Origin: Arthrobacter sp. M2012083
Lineage (GTDB): Bacteria > Actinomycetota > Actinomycetes > Actinomycetales > Micrococcaceae
Reading direction: 5' to 3'
DNA length: 64,000 nucleotides
Assembly: GCF_000281065.1 (NCBI RefSeq)
Contig: NZ_AKKK01000005.1
Span: 1 to 64,000 of the forward strand
The translations under genes and the position numbers were made by a program. This document shows, in pieces, positions 34,157-42,931 of the stretch. Within the stretch, counting starts at the first letter, position 1. Every line of letters begins with the position of its first letter. The notes under the pieces are model-generated. The model did no database searches. It was given only the letters and a program-made list of their open reading frames with translations, and was not told where the DNA came from.

Positions 34157-34206
34157 CACCGTCAGTCGCGGCGACACCGCGCAAGGCAACTTCTACGGCA
34201 GCGGAG

Positions 34207-34244
34207 AGCCGCCGGCAGACGCTCACCAGCGTCGGCCGGCGGCT
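34207..34244 (+). promoter_or_regulatory. Intercistronic hairpin between yajC and secD
   Basis: A 10-bp outer stem (AGCCGCCGGC, 34207-34216, with 34235-34244) and a 6-bp inner stem (GACGCT/AGCGTC) close a CACC loop, with one mismatched pair between stems. There is no U-run. It sits in the 114-bp gap, 26 bp before the secD start, and could shape message stability or act as a partial terminator. Confidence 0.55.
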
Positions 34245-34270
34245 GTCCGGCGATAACAGGAAGATCGATA

Positions 34271-36022
34271 ATGGCACGGACCGGCCCCAAAAACTCAGCC
34301 CGCAGGGTGCTGACCTGGCTTGGCGCAATTTTCGTTGTATTAACCGCTGTCCTTGCTGGCGGAGTGGTGACTGGCAACGCCAGTTGGGCTCCGAAGCTTG
34401 CTCTGGACCTTGAAGGCGGAACCCAGATGATCCTGGCACCCCGGGTGGAGGGTTCCAGCGAGATCAATGAGGAGCAACTCAACCAGGCAGTTGCCATCAT
34501 TCGGCAGCGAGTCGATGGCTCCGGTGTTGCTGAAGCCGAAATCAGCACGCAGTCCGGCCGCAACGTGGTGGTCAGCCTTCCGGGAACACCGTCGAAGGAA
34601 ACCCGCGACCTGATCCAGGCTTCGGCCGACATGAACTTCCGCCCGGTGATCACTTACGGCGATCCTGCGGCTATCCCGGCCGAGCAGCGCACCCCTGAGG
34701 ATCAGCTGAACAAGCCGACAGCGGAGCCGGCCAACGCGAGTGATGTCAACTGGATTACCCCGGAAGTCCAGAAGGAATTTGAAGCGCTCGATTGTGTGAA
34801 TCCGTCACCGGAAAAGCGCGACCGGTCGGATCCTGCCAAACCGCTGGTAACCTGCGAGGCGGCCACTGCCACGACTCCTGCGATCAAGTACATCCTCGGG
34901 CCCGTTGAGGTCAAAGGCCAGGACATCAGCGATTCCACCTTTACCCAGGTCCAGGGTGCCCAGGGCTCCGTGACGAACTCCTGGGGCGTGAACATCGTCT
35001 TCAACTCGGATGCAACGGCAAAGTTCAAGGCCGTAACCGAACGCCTCAACCAGTTCTATGCTGCAGCGCAGGCCCAGGGTACTGACGATCCCAAGTCTCA
35101 GTTTGCGATCGTCCTGGACGACAAAGTACTTTCCGCCCCGCGAGCCCTTGCTGTCATCACTGATGGCAAGCCGCAGATCACGGGTAACTTCACCCAGGCG
35201 TCTGCGAAGGCTTTGTCGGACCAGTTGCGCTATGGCGCACTGCCCATCAGTTTCGAGATCCAATCACAAGAGCAGATTTCGGCCACTCTCGGTGGCGACC
35301 AACTTCGCCTCGGCTTGCTGGCAGGCATGATCGGTCTGTTGCTCGTGGTTGTGTACTCCCTGTTCCAGTACCGCGCGTTGGGCCTTGTCACCATCGCCTC
35401 ACTTGTGGTGGCTGGTGTGCTGACCTATCTCGCCATTGCCATCCTTGGATGGACGGAAAACTATCGTCTCTCGCTGGCAGGCGTGGCGGGTCTGATCGTG
35501 GCCATTGGCCAGACTGCTGACTCGTTTATCGTCTACTTCGAGCGCATCAGGGATGAGCTGCGCGAGGGCCGTGGCCTGGTGTCCGCCGTCGAGAATGGTT
35601 GGAAGCGGGCAAAGCGCACCGTGCTGGCTTCCAAGGCCGTCAACCTCCTTGCTGCCCTGGTTCTCTACTTCGTAGCCGTCGGCAACGTACGTGGCTTTGC
35701 CTTCACCCTCGGCCTGACGGCCCTGGCTGACCTGCTGGTGGTGTTCATGTTTACCCATCCGATGCTGCAGATCCTTGCCCGCACCAAGTTCTTTGGCGAG
35801 GGGCACCGTTTCTCAGGGCTTTCCCCTGACCGTCTCGGCGCAGTTCCCCTTTACCGGGGCGCGGGCCGCGTCCGTACGCCTGAGGAAAAGCCTGCCGTGG
35901 TGCGCGCGCGCAACACCGGCGCGGCAGCCGAAGCTGAACGACGCATGACCATCGCCGAGAGGCGTCTTGCCGAGAAGGGCCAGCTCACTGGTACTTCCAA
36001 CGGCACCAAGGAGGAGAAGTAA
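34271..36022 (+). CDS. secD: Protein translocase subunit SecD
   Basis: The 583-residue RND-type membrane protein has an N-terminal helix, then LALDLEGGTQMILAP, the periplasmic P1 region (about residues 60-325), and five further helices including GVAGLIVAIGQTADSFIVYFERIRDELREGRG, the conserved segment before helix 5. SecDF uses the proton motive force to pull exported proteins from SecYEG. ATG 34271 behind AGGAAG. The last base of the stop is the first base of secF (TAATG). The C-terminal 70 residues are an Arg/Ala/Glu-rich cytosolic tail. Confidence 0.96.
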   Translation: MARTGPKNSARRVLTWLGAIFVVLTAVLAGGVVTGNASWAPKLALDLEGGTQMILAPRVEGSSEINEEQLNQAVAIIRQRVDGSGVAEAEISTQSGRNVVVSLPGTPSKETRDLIQASADMNFRPVITYGDPAAIPAEQRTPEDQLNKPTAEPANASDVNWITPEVQKEFEALDCVNPSPEKRDRSDPAKPLVTCEAATATTPAIKYILGPVEVKGQDISDSTFTQVQGAQGSVTNSWGVNIVFNSDATAKFKAVTERLNQFYAAAQAQGTDDPKSQFAIVLDDKVLSAPRALAVITDGKPQITGNFTQASAKALSDQLRYGALPISFEIQSQEQISATLGGDQLRLGLLAGMIGLLLVVVYSLFQYRALGLVTIASLVVAGVLTYLAIAILGWTENYRLSLAGVAGLIVAIGQTADSFIVYFERIRDELREGRGLVSAVENGWKRAKRTVLASKAVNLLAALVLYFVAVGNVRGFAFTLGLTALADLLVVFMFTHPMLQILARTKFFGEGHRFSGLSPDRLGAVPLYRGAGRVRTPEEKPAVVRARNTGAAAEAERRMTIAERRLAEKGQLTGTSNGTKEEK

Positions 36023-37011
36023 TGACCACGAGCTTCGCAACCTTCGGCCACGAGCTCTACACGGGCAAGCGCTCGTACAACTTCGTCAATTCCAAAAAAA
36101 TTTGGTTCATCATAGCGGCGGTCGCCGTGGCACTCTCCATCCTGATTCCGGTGGTCAAGGGCGGTTTCAACCTCGGAATCGAATTCCGTGGCGGCTCCGA
36201 GTTCACTGTTTCAAATGTGAGCACCACTGATGCAAGCCTGGGGGAAAAGGCTGTCCACGACGTCGTGCCCGATGCCATTCCCCGTGTAGCCAACGTGGCA
36301 GGCAACACCATGCGGATCCAGACGGACCAGCTGACCGATGACGAAACCAACCGGATCAAGGATGGCCTCACCAGCGCCTACGGGGTCACGGAGAACGAAG
36401 TGACGTCCAACTTCGTTGGCCCAACCTGGGGCCAGGACGTCACTCGCCAGGCCCTCATCGGCCTGGTGGTCTTCGTTGCCTTGGCAGCTGTCCTGATGGC
36501 GCTGTACTTCAGGACCTGGAAGATGTCTTTGTCGGCACTCGTCGGCATGCTGGTCACCATGTTCACCACAGCGGGCGTCTACGCCCTGAGCGACTTTGAA
36601 GTCACGCCCTCGGCAATCATTGGCTTCCTGACGGTCCTCAGCTACTCGTTGTACGACACCGTGGTGGTCTTCGACAAGATTCGTGAAAACACCTCGGACA
36701 TCTCCACGTCCACCCGCCGCACGTTCAGTGAAGAGGTCAACCTGGCCGTCAACCAAACCTTGGTCCGCTCCATCAACACCATGATGGTGGCCGTCCTACC
36801 GGTTGCGGCAATCCTCTTCATTGGTGCCGGGCTTCTGGGCGCGGGCACTCTTCGCGATCTTTCCCTGGCGTTGTTCGTGGGGATCCTCATCGGTACCGCG
36901 GCTACGATCTTCATTGCGGCGCCGCTGTACGCGTGGCTCCGCCAGAGCGAGCCTGATCTGGTGAAGCAAGCCAAGAAGGTTGCCCACCGCAGGACTGAAG
37001 CCACGGTCTAG
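36022..37011 (+). CDS. secF: Protein translocase subunit SecF
   Basis: The 329-residue partner of SecD has FNLGIEFRGGSEFTV after the first helix, VGPTWGQDVTRQALIGLVVF, and the family hallmark SAIIGFLTVLSYSLYDTVVVFDKIRENT. Six transmembrane helices are expected. AAGGAGGAGAAG precedes ATG 36022, which shares one base with the secD stop. A perfect hairpin 27 bp after the stop ends the operon. Confidence 0.96.
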   Translation: MTTSFATFGHELYTGKRSYNFVNSKKIWFIIAAVAVALSILIPVVKGGFNLGIEFRGGSEFTVSNVSTTDASLGEKAVHDVVPDAIPRVANVAGNTMRIQTDQLTDDETNRIKDGLTSAYGVTENEVTSNFVGPTWGQDVTRQALIGLVVFVALAAVLMALYFRTWKMSLSALVGMLVTMFTTAGVYALSDFEVTPSAIIGFLTVLSYSLYDTVVVFDKIRENTSDISTSTRRTFSEEVNLAVNQTLVRSINTMMVAVLPVAAILFIGAGLLGAGTLRDLSLALFVGILIGTAATIFIAAPLYAWLRQSEPDLVKQAKKVAHRRTEATV

Positions 37012-37038
37012 GGCTGTTCAGTACCGTTGTTTCGCCGG

Positions 37039-37072
37039 GAGCCGGCCTCCGCACCACTGCGGAGGCCGGCTC
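37039..37072 (+). terminator. secF terminator hairpin
   Basis: A perfect 15-bp stem (GAGCCGGCCTCCGCA with its complement, 37039-37053 and 37058-37072) with a CCAC loop is followed by TTTGACTT. It separates the yajC-secDF operon from rel. Confidence 0.85.
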
Positions 37073-37108
37073 TTTGACTTGCCTGCGTCATCGTCATGTG
37101 CTGCCCGG

Positions 37109-37139
37109 TTGCAGAAGCATTCACCTGCGGGAATAGACT
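37109..37139 (+). promoter_or_regulatory. Candidate rel promoter
   Basis: TTGCAG (37109-37114) and TAGACT (37134-37139) are separated by 19 bp and lie 33 bp before the preferred rel start, just after the secF terminator. Confidence 0.45.
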
Positions 37140-37172
37140 GGGAGAATTAAATCGGTTGTGAGGGGTACTTCT

Positions 37173-39566
37173 GTGGAAGAACGTGCGACGTCGGCACCAC
37201 CGGCGGGCGGGGATGACGGCCGCAAGACTGTGGCAGTTCCGGCAACGAGTGTGCCCGGACGAACTGCGGCTGCGGTTCCGGTCGATGCTCCCGGTGCGCG
37301 TCCCACCTTCCCGGGACGGCGGGAGCGGACACGTTCCCGGCTTGCCCGCCTGACGGGAAGGGGCATCGCCCCGTACTCGCCGATTCTCGAGCCACTGTTG
37401 CGGACGGTTCGGGCGAACAATCCCAAAGAGGACTTCGACCTGATTCAACGCGCCTTCGCAGTGGCGGAGCAGAGCCACCAGGGGCAGAAGCGCAAGAGCG
37501 GTGATCCGTACATCACCCATCCCGTGGCCGTGGCCACCATCCTGGCTGAACTCGGCATGACCGGGACTACCCTGGCAGCAGCGTTGCTTCACGACACCGT
37601 TGAGGACACCCCCTACACGCTGGCTGACCTGACGCGCGACTTTGGACCCGAAGTCGCCATGTTGGTGGATGGTGTCACCAAGCTGGATAAAGTCAGTTTC
37701 GGTGAAGCTGCGCAGTCGGAAACCGTCCGCAAGATGGTGGTCGCGATGGCCAAGGACATCCGTGTCCTGATGATCAAGCTGGCAGACCGCCTCCACAACG
37801 CGCGCACTTGGCGGTTCGTTTCCGCGGAATCGTCATCACGCAAGGCCCGTGAAACGCTGGAGATCTTCGCACCGTTGGCGCATCGCCTGGGTATGAACAC
37901 CATCAAGTGGGAACTGGAAGATCTCTCCTTCGCCGCGCTGTACCCCAAGGTGTACGAGGAAATCGTGCGCATGGTGGGCGACCGCACCCCGGAGCGGGAA
38001 AAGAGCCTGAGCGTCATCCGCAACCAGATAGCGGATGACCTTCGTACAGCACGAATCAAGGCGACCATCACTGGACGGCCCAAGCACTACTACTCGATTT
38101 ATCAGAAGATGATCGTCCGGGATAAAGACTTCGACGACATCAACGACCTCATGGGCGTGCGTGTCCTGGTTGATTCGGTTCGTGACTGTTACGCAGCCTT
38201 GGGGACGTTGCATTCACGGTGGAACCCCCTTCCGGGGAGGTTCAAGGACTACATCGCGATGCCCAAGTTCAACATGTACCAATCCCTGCATACAACAGTG
38301 ATTGGCCCTGGCGGTAAACCTGTGGAAATTCAGATCCGCACCCACGAAATGCATCGACGTGCAGAATACGGTGTGGCAGCCCACTGGAAGTACAAGGACC
38401 AGCCCAACCGGACGGCACAAGGCCCAGGCAGCCCGCGTGACGGGGACATGGGCTGGCTGCGGTCGCTGGTGGACTGGCAGCAGGAAACCTCGGATCCCGG
38501 AGAGTTCCTGGATTCGCTCCGCTACGAGATCAATGCCCGGGAAGTGTTTGTTTTCACTCCCAAGGGTGAAGTCATGGCCCTTCCGGCCGGATCAACCCCC
38601 GTGGACTTCGCGTACGCCGTGCACACGGAGGTGGGCCACCGAACCATAGGTGCCCGCGTCAATGGCAAGTTGGTTCCGCTCAACAGCGAGCTGAACCATG
38701 GCGACTGGGTAGAGATCTTCACCTCCAAGGCGGAAGGCGCCGGCCCGAGCCAGGACTGGCAGCACTTCGTCAAGTCGGCGCGGGCACGCAATAAGATCCG
38801 CCAATGGTTCACCAAGGAACGCCGCGAAGAAGCCATTGAACGTGGCAAGGACATGTTGACCCGGGCTATGCGGAAGCAGAACCTGCCTTTGCAGCGGCTC
38901 ATGACGCACGACGCCTTGTCTGCCGTGGCGGAGGACTTCCACTACGTAGACATCTCGGGGCTGTACGCGGGCGTTGGCGATGGGCACACCTCGGCCCAGT
39001 CCGTCATGGAAAAGCTCGTGGAGCACTTGGGCGGTCATGAAACACCCGATGAAGACCTCGATGAAGTCAGTATTCCTACCCAGGTTGCGAAGTCGAAGTT
39101 CTCGGATTCGGGTGTCATTGTGCGCGGCGTCGGCGATGTCTGGGTCAAGCTGGCCCGGTGCTGCACCCCGGTACCCCCGGACCCCATCCTGGGCTTCGTA
39201 ACGCGTGGATCAGGAGTTTCCGTCCACCGGACGGACTGCACCAATGTCTCGGGTCTTCGTGACCAGCCGGACAGAATTGTTGAGGTTGAGTGGGCACCCA
39301 CCCAGTCGAGTGTGTTCCTCGTGGAGATTCAGGTGGAAGCTTTGGACAGGAAGTCCTTGCTGTCCGACGTGACCCGTATCCTGTCCGAGAACCACGTGAA
39401 CATCCTGGCCGCGTCGGTTCATACGTCGAGTGACAGGGTGGCGATCTCGAAGTTTGCCTTCGAAATGGGCGATCCGAAGTACCTGCATCACGTCTTGAAC
39501 GCGGTTCGCCGAATTGATGGCGTCTTTGACGTGTATAGGACTACTGGCAACCGCCGCCGCAGCTAG
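37173..39566 (+). CDS. relA: Bifunctional (p)ppGpp synthetase/hydrolase Rel
   Basis: The 797-residue protein has the HD hydrolase domain ([40 protein letters not shown]), the synthetase domain ([47 protein letters not shown]), the TGS domain ([28 protein letters not shown]), the Cys-rich region ([22 protein letters not shown]) and a C-terminal ACT domain. It makes and degrades the stringent alarmone. I prefer GTG 37173 because GAGGGG lies 7 nt upstream; GTG 37158 is also in frame. Its stop overlaps the stop of the convergent AbiEi-like gene by 4 bp. Confidence 0.95.
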   Translation: MEERATSAPPAGGDDGRKTVAVPATSVPGRTAAAVPVDAPGARPTFPGRRERTRSRLARLTGRGIAPYSPILEPLLRTVRANNPKEDFDLIQRAFAVAEQSHQGQKRKSGDPYITHPVAVATILAELGMTGTTLAAALLHDTVEDTPYTLADLTRDFGPEVAMLVDGVTKLDKVSFGEAAQSETVRKMVVAMAKDIRVLMIKLADRLHNARTWRFVSAESSSRKARETLEIFAPLAHRLGMNTIKWELEDLSFAALYPKVYEEIVRMVGDRTPEREKSLSVIRNQIADDLRTARIKATITGRPKHYYSIYQKMIVRDKDFDDINDLMGVRVLVDSVRDCYAALGTLHSRWNPLPGRFKDYIAMPKFNMYQSLHTTVIGPGGKPVEIQIRTHEMHRRAEYGVAAHWKYKDQPNRTAQGPGSPRDGDMGWLRSLVDWQQETSDPGEFLDSLRYEINAREVFVFTPKGEVMALPAGSTPVDFAYAVHTEVGHRTIGARVNGKLVPLNSELNHGDWVEIFTSKAEGAGPSQDWQHFVKSARARNKIRQWFTKERREEAIERGKDMLTRAMRKQNLPLQRLMTHDALSAVAEDFHYVDISGLYAGVGDGHTSAQSVMEKLVEHLGGHETPDEDLDEVSIPTQVAKSKFSDSGVIVRGVGDVWVKLARCCTPVPPDPILGFVTRGSGVSVHRTDCTNVSGLRDQPDRIVEVEWAPTQSSVFLVEIQVEALDRKSLLSDVTRILSENHVNILAASVHTSSDRVAISKFAFEMGDPKYLHHVLNAVRRIDGVFDVYRTTGNRRRS

Positions 39567-40171
39567 CCCGGATGTGGGGAAGCCAGCTGGCCCAGTGTTG
39601 CCAAGGCGCGTTTCTTGTGTGGCACCCGGGGAGCCGACTCCACGGCCAGGGTGAGCAGCCGCAACCTGATGCCAAGTTCTTCGCGTTCCAGAAGTCGCTT
39701 CAACGCCGGCAAAGCGCGATCGGCTTCGACATGGAGGGCGATGTCCGCCGCGGTACGTAGTGGGCTGCTGACGAGCATTCCTCCGAGGCTGACGACATCC
39801 ATCTGACCCAGCCGGACCTCATGAAGGCTGCATGGCGTGGATCCCCGCAGGCTGGATATGCGATGTTTTGAATCGACGAGCAGGGACAGGTGCTCGGGCG
39901 GATTGGCGCAACCGTAGATCCATGCTGCTGTGAGCCTGCCGGCGACCACCTTGGTCCGGATTCTTTCCGGGACGGTGAGGGCCGCTGCGCGCGCTCTCAG
40001 TCGGTGGGTAACAGCCACACCGGGGGAGGCATAACTCTTCCCGTACAGGGGCAGCAGGATGCCGTCGAACGCCATACTTTGCAGTTCGTTCCACGTAAAG
40101 ATGCGACTCGGGGAGTAGAGCTCGGAGATGACCGGCTCCAGCAAATGCGGGGCGTTGACAGCGGGGACCAT
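39563..40171 (-). CDS. AbiEi-like (type IV antitoxin family) protein without adjacent toxin
   Basis: The 202-residue protein resembles Arthrobacter proteins grouped with the AbiEi family of type IV antitoxins and related transcriptional regulators. An N-terminal winged-helix-like part ([28 protein letters not shown]) is followed by [36 protein letters not shown] and [22 protein letters not shown]. In true AbiE systems the antitoxin is followed by an AbiEii nucleotidyltransferase; none is encoded here, so the function is probably regulatory or unknown. The gene converges on rel with a 4-bp stop overlap. Family call moderate. Confidence 0.6.
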   Translation of the reverse strand: MVPAVNAPHLLEPVISELYSPSRIFTWNELQSMAFDGILLPLYGKSYASPGVAVTHRLRARAAALTVPERIRTKVVAGRLTAAWIYGCANPPEHLSLLVDSKHRISSLRGSTPCSLHEVRLGQMDVVSLGGMLVSSPLRTAADIALHVEADRALPALKRLLEREELGIRLRLLTLAVESAPRVPHKKRALATLGQLASPHPG

Positions 40172-40205
40172 TCATCGATCATTCCGTGCGGCCGCCCTAC
40201 GAGTA

Positions 40206-40247
40206 CAGGCTCCGTTCCGGTTATGTGGATAACCGGAACGGAGCCTG
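40206..40247 (-). terminator. Perfect 19-bp hairpin downstream of the DUF349 gene
   Basis: CAGGCTCCGTTCCGGTTAT (40206-40224) and its exact complement (40229-40247) enclose GTGG. It lies 25 bp beyond the DUF349 stop at 40272 on the minus strand. No U-run follows, which is common for actinobacterial terminators. Confidence 0.75.
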
Positions 40248-40271
40248 CAAGAATGATCTTGGCCAGGGTCT

Positions 40272-41864
40272 CTAGGCGAGGTCGCTTGCCGAGCGCTGGA
40301 TCTGGTCAAGCCATGCCTGACGGGCCTCCAGCGCCTCGCGGGCAGCCTTGATACGGCGCTGGTCGCCGGCCTTCTCGGCTTTCTCGAGATCGTCCTTGAG
40401 ACCTGCAATGGCCGATTCAAGCTGTGACAAGGCGCTGTTGGTGCGGGCCTTGGTTTCCGGGTTGCTCCGGCGCCACTTCTCTTCCTCGGCTTCACGAACC
40501 GCATCTTCGACCTTGCGAAGCCCGGCCTCAATCCGGCCCATGTCGGCGCGGGGAACCTTGCCGGCATCTTCCCAACGGTCCCTGATGGACTGAAGGGCCT
40601 TCTTGGCGGCGCTGAGATCGTTGATGGGCAGGAGCGCCTGCGCCTCAGCCACCAACTGTTCCTTGACGGCCAGGTTCGCAGTGTACTCCTGGTCGATTTG
40701 CTCGTTGGCGGCCTGGCGGTTGCTGAAGAAGACGTCCTGGGCGGCACGGAACCGGCCCCAGAGTGCGTCATCGTCCTTGCGGCTTGCACGTGGAGTTGTC
40801 TTCCACTGGTCCATCAGCCTGCGGTACTCGCCGGCCGCGAATCCCCAGTCGGTAGACGTTGAAAGCGCCTCGGCCTCCGCGATCAAAGCCTCCTTGGCTG
40901 ACTTTGCAGCGGAGTTGTTGCTGTCAAGCTGCGAGAAGTACGCGCGGCGGTGACGATCAAAAACCGTCCGTGCAGAGCGGAAACGCTTCCAGAGTGCGTC
41001 TTCGTTGCTGCGGCCAAGCCTGACCCCGCTCTTTTGTGCGGCCTTCCACGTTTCAAACAACTCGTTCATGCGCGCGCTTGAGGTCTTCCACTGAATCTGA
41101 GCGGGGTCCTGGCCGGCAATGGTCTCAGCTTCAGCAACGATTGCTTCGCGCGCCGCGAGTTCGTTGGCGCGCACCGCCTCGTGGGCAGCCTTCTCGGACT
41201 TCTCGAGTTCTACAATCTGGGCTGACAGGACGTCCAAGCGGGCCTCAGCAGCACGGATGTCACCCACCATGTTGCGCTCCGCGAGTTGCTCACGGAGGTG
41301 CGTGACCGTCTTCTGCATGTCCGTGGCAGGAGCCTTGGACTCCACGCGGTGTTCCAGGAGAACCACCTGCGCGATGATGTCGTCGAACTTACGGGCAAAG
41401 TAGCCAAGTGCCTCGTCGGCGCTGACACCCGGGTACTGACCCACAGGGATCTCTTCACCATCCAACGTCAGGAAGACGTGGCCATCACCTTCAGCGCGTC
41501 CCCATTTGGCTGCCTCGGCGAGTGAGGCAGCGGAGACCGCCGGGGCCGCAGGTACGACGGCGGCAGGGGCCTTGGGGCGGGCCGCGAAGGCTGCGGGGGA
41601 TGGCGCTGCGGACGGCGTCGGACGAGGAGCGGCCGGTGCTGCGGGCGCTGCTGACGGTGATTCTTCCGGTGTTTCCGCGGCAGCCGTAGCTGTGTCGGCG
41701 GCTGGGGTGGCTTCCACCGGGCCTGATTCGGCAGCCGGAGTTGCTTCGTTGGCTGGAGTGGGCTCGGCCGGAGTTGGTGCCTCGGTACCGTTGGTGCCGG
41801 TTTCCTCGACTGCGTCTTGGTTGGCCACTACTGCTGTTTCGTCGGATTTCTGACTGTCTGTCAC
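40272..41864 (-). CDS. DUF349 domain-containing protein
   Basis: The 530-residue protein has an acidic Ala/Pro/Glu-rich N-terminal tail (about residues 1-115), then EGDGHVFLTLDGEEIPVGQYPG, and at least three DUF349 repeats of about 75 residues with the recurring pattern W-x-x-A-x-R ... ALWKRFRSARTVF / ALWGRFRAAQDVFF. The rest is helical coiled-coil. E. coli YicC-unrelated DUF349 proteins and yeast relatives are uncharacterised; ribosome or RNA association has been suggested. No membrane segment. It follows the cyclophilin gene on the same strand. Confidence 0.85.
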   Translation of the reverse strand: MTDSQKSDETAVVANQDAVEETGTNGTEAPTPAEPTPANEATPAAESGPVEATPAADTATAAAETPEESPSAAPAAPAAPRPTPSAAPSPAAFAARPKAPAAVVPAAPAVSAASLAEAAKWGRAEGDGHVFLTLDGEEIPVGQYPGVSADEALGYFARKFDDIIAQVVLLEHRVESKAPATDMQKTVTHLREQLAERNMVGDIRAAEARLDVLSAQIVELEKSEKAAHEAVRANELAAREAIVAEAETIAGQDPAQIQWKTSSARMNELFETWKAAQKSGVRLGRSNEDALWKRFRSARTVFDRHRRAYFSQLDSNNSAAKSAKEALIAEAEALSTSTDWGFAAGEYRRLMDQWKTTPRASRKDDDALWGRFRAAQDVFFSNRQAANEQIDQEYTANLAVKEQLVAEAQALLPINDLSAAKKALQSIRDRWEDAGKVPRADMGRIEAGLRKVEDAVREAEEEKWRRSNPETKARTNSALSQLESAIAGLKDDLEKAEKAGDQRRIKAAREALEARQAWLDQIQRSASDLA

Positions 41865-41930
41865 CGCTAAAAGTCTTTCGCTTGGAGGGAACTGCTCAGG
41901 TAATGCACCGCAGGCCGGGCCTGGAGCTGG

Positions 41931-42725
41931 TTACTTCAGAGAAAACGAGTCTATCGTGACAGGTGCCACAGGGGCGCCGTCGCTGGCGTTTTCACCGGGT
42001 TTAAGGCCTGCCGCGGCGATCTTGGCGACCACGTCCAGACCACTGGTCACCTTGCCCACCACGGTGTATCCGCCTGCGGTATCAGCCGGAATGGTGGTGT
42101 CTTTGTAGACGATGAAAAATTGGTGGCCGTTGCCGTAGGCATCGTTGCCGGTGCGGGCAACTGCAATCGTTCCCGCAGGGTACTTGTTGTCTGCAGGGGT
42201 ATTTTCCAGCGGCCCCCACCGATAATTTGCGTCGTCCGAGCCGTCTTCGGATTTGGCTCCGCATTGGAGGAGCCCAAACGTTTCGGACGTTGTCAGCCGG
42301 TGGCAGAATGCTCCGTTGTAGTAGCCGGCGTCGCTCAGGGACTTGAAGACGGCAGCAGCTTGTGGGGCGGCAGTTCCGTTGAGCTCTACGCCAACAACGC
42401 CGCTGTTCAGCGCGAGCTCGCCAGTGAACGTCTTTCCAGCGGCCGTGTCCGGGCTGGGAATGTCGGCGCTGTTGGAGGCGGATGGGGACGCCGACGGCGA
42501 ACTGAGCCCCGCCTCCGCGGCTGCGAACTCGGCCTCGGTGGGGTTGGAGCCAAAGACCGTTAGTTGCAGCACGGCGGCCAGAACCACGGCTGCGGCAGCT
42601 GCACTCACGGCGATGGTGTTGTCACGTTTGCGTCGCTTGCCCTGTTCCTGCCGCAGGGCACGCTTGGCTTCCATCTGCCTGATGCGCCGTTTCGCTTCAC
42701 GGTCATCCCGCGACCTTGTTGCCAA
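41931..42725 (-). CDS. Membrane-anchored cyclophilin-type peptidyl-prolyl isomerase
   Basis: The 264-residue protein has a basic N-terminus (RSRDDREAKRRIRQMEAKRALRQ), a single transmembrane helix near residues 38-58 and a Ser/Pro/Ala linker. The cyclophilin domain from about residue 95 carries YYNGAFCHRLTTSETFGLLQCG, GTIAVARTGNDAYGNGHQFFIVYKD and YTVVGKVTSGLDVVAKI. It should assist folding of exported proteins outside the membrane. I set the start at TTG 42725 because GGAGGA lies 7 nt upstream; the longer reading has none. It is divergent from hisS. Confidence 0.88.
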   Translation of the reverse strand: MATRSRDDREAKRRIRQMEAKRALRQEQGKRRKRDNTIAVSAAAAAVVLAAVLQLTVFGSNPTEAEFAAAEAGLSSPSASPSASNSADIPSPDTAAGKTFTGELALNSGVVGVELNGTAAPQAAAVFKSLSDAGYYNGAFCHRLTTSETFGLLQCGAKSEDGSDDANYRWGPLENTPADNKYPAGTIAVARTGNDAYGNGHQFFIVYKDTTIPADTAGGYTVVGKVTSGLDVVAKIAAAGLKPGENASDGAPVAPVTIDSFSLK

Positions 42726-42804
42726 GAGTCCTCCTGATTGTGTCCACTTTCGGTGGCTGCCGACAGGAACCGGGCATGCTGCATTAGATGTGCACGCGCG
42801 GAAA

Positions 42805-42835
42805 GCATAAACTGGCTGCCGCACATAGTTTATGC
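42805..42835. promoter_or_regulatory. Symmetric pair of -10 elements between cyclophilin gene and hisS
   Basis: GCATAAACT (42805-42813) and its exact complement AGTTTATGC (42827-42835) face each other across 13 bp. Each contains TAAACT, a usual actinobacterial -10, one pointing to hisS and one to the cyclophilin gene. This would give two overlapping divergent promoters whose start points nearly coincide. No strong -35 is seen on either side. Confidence 0.5.
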
Positions 42836-42931
42836 ATGACCGGCTGGACGCCCGCCCTGTAAACGCCGAAAGGGTGTTTAAAGCTGCGGTGCAATGCCAG
42901 CGTCAGCTTTCTTCGAGGAGACTTTTCCACC

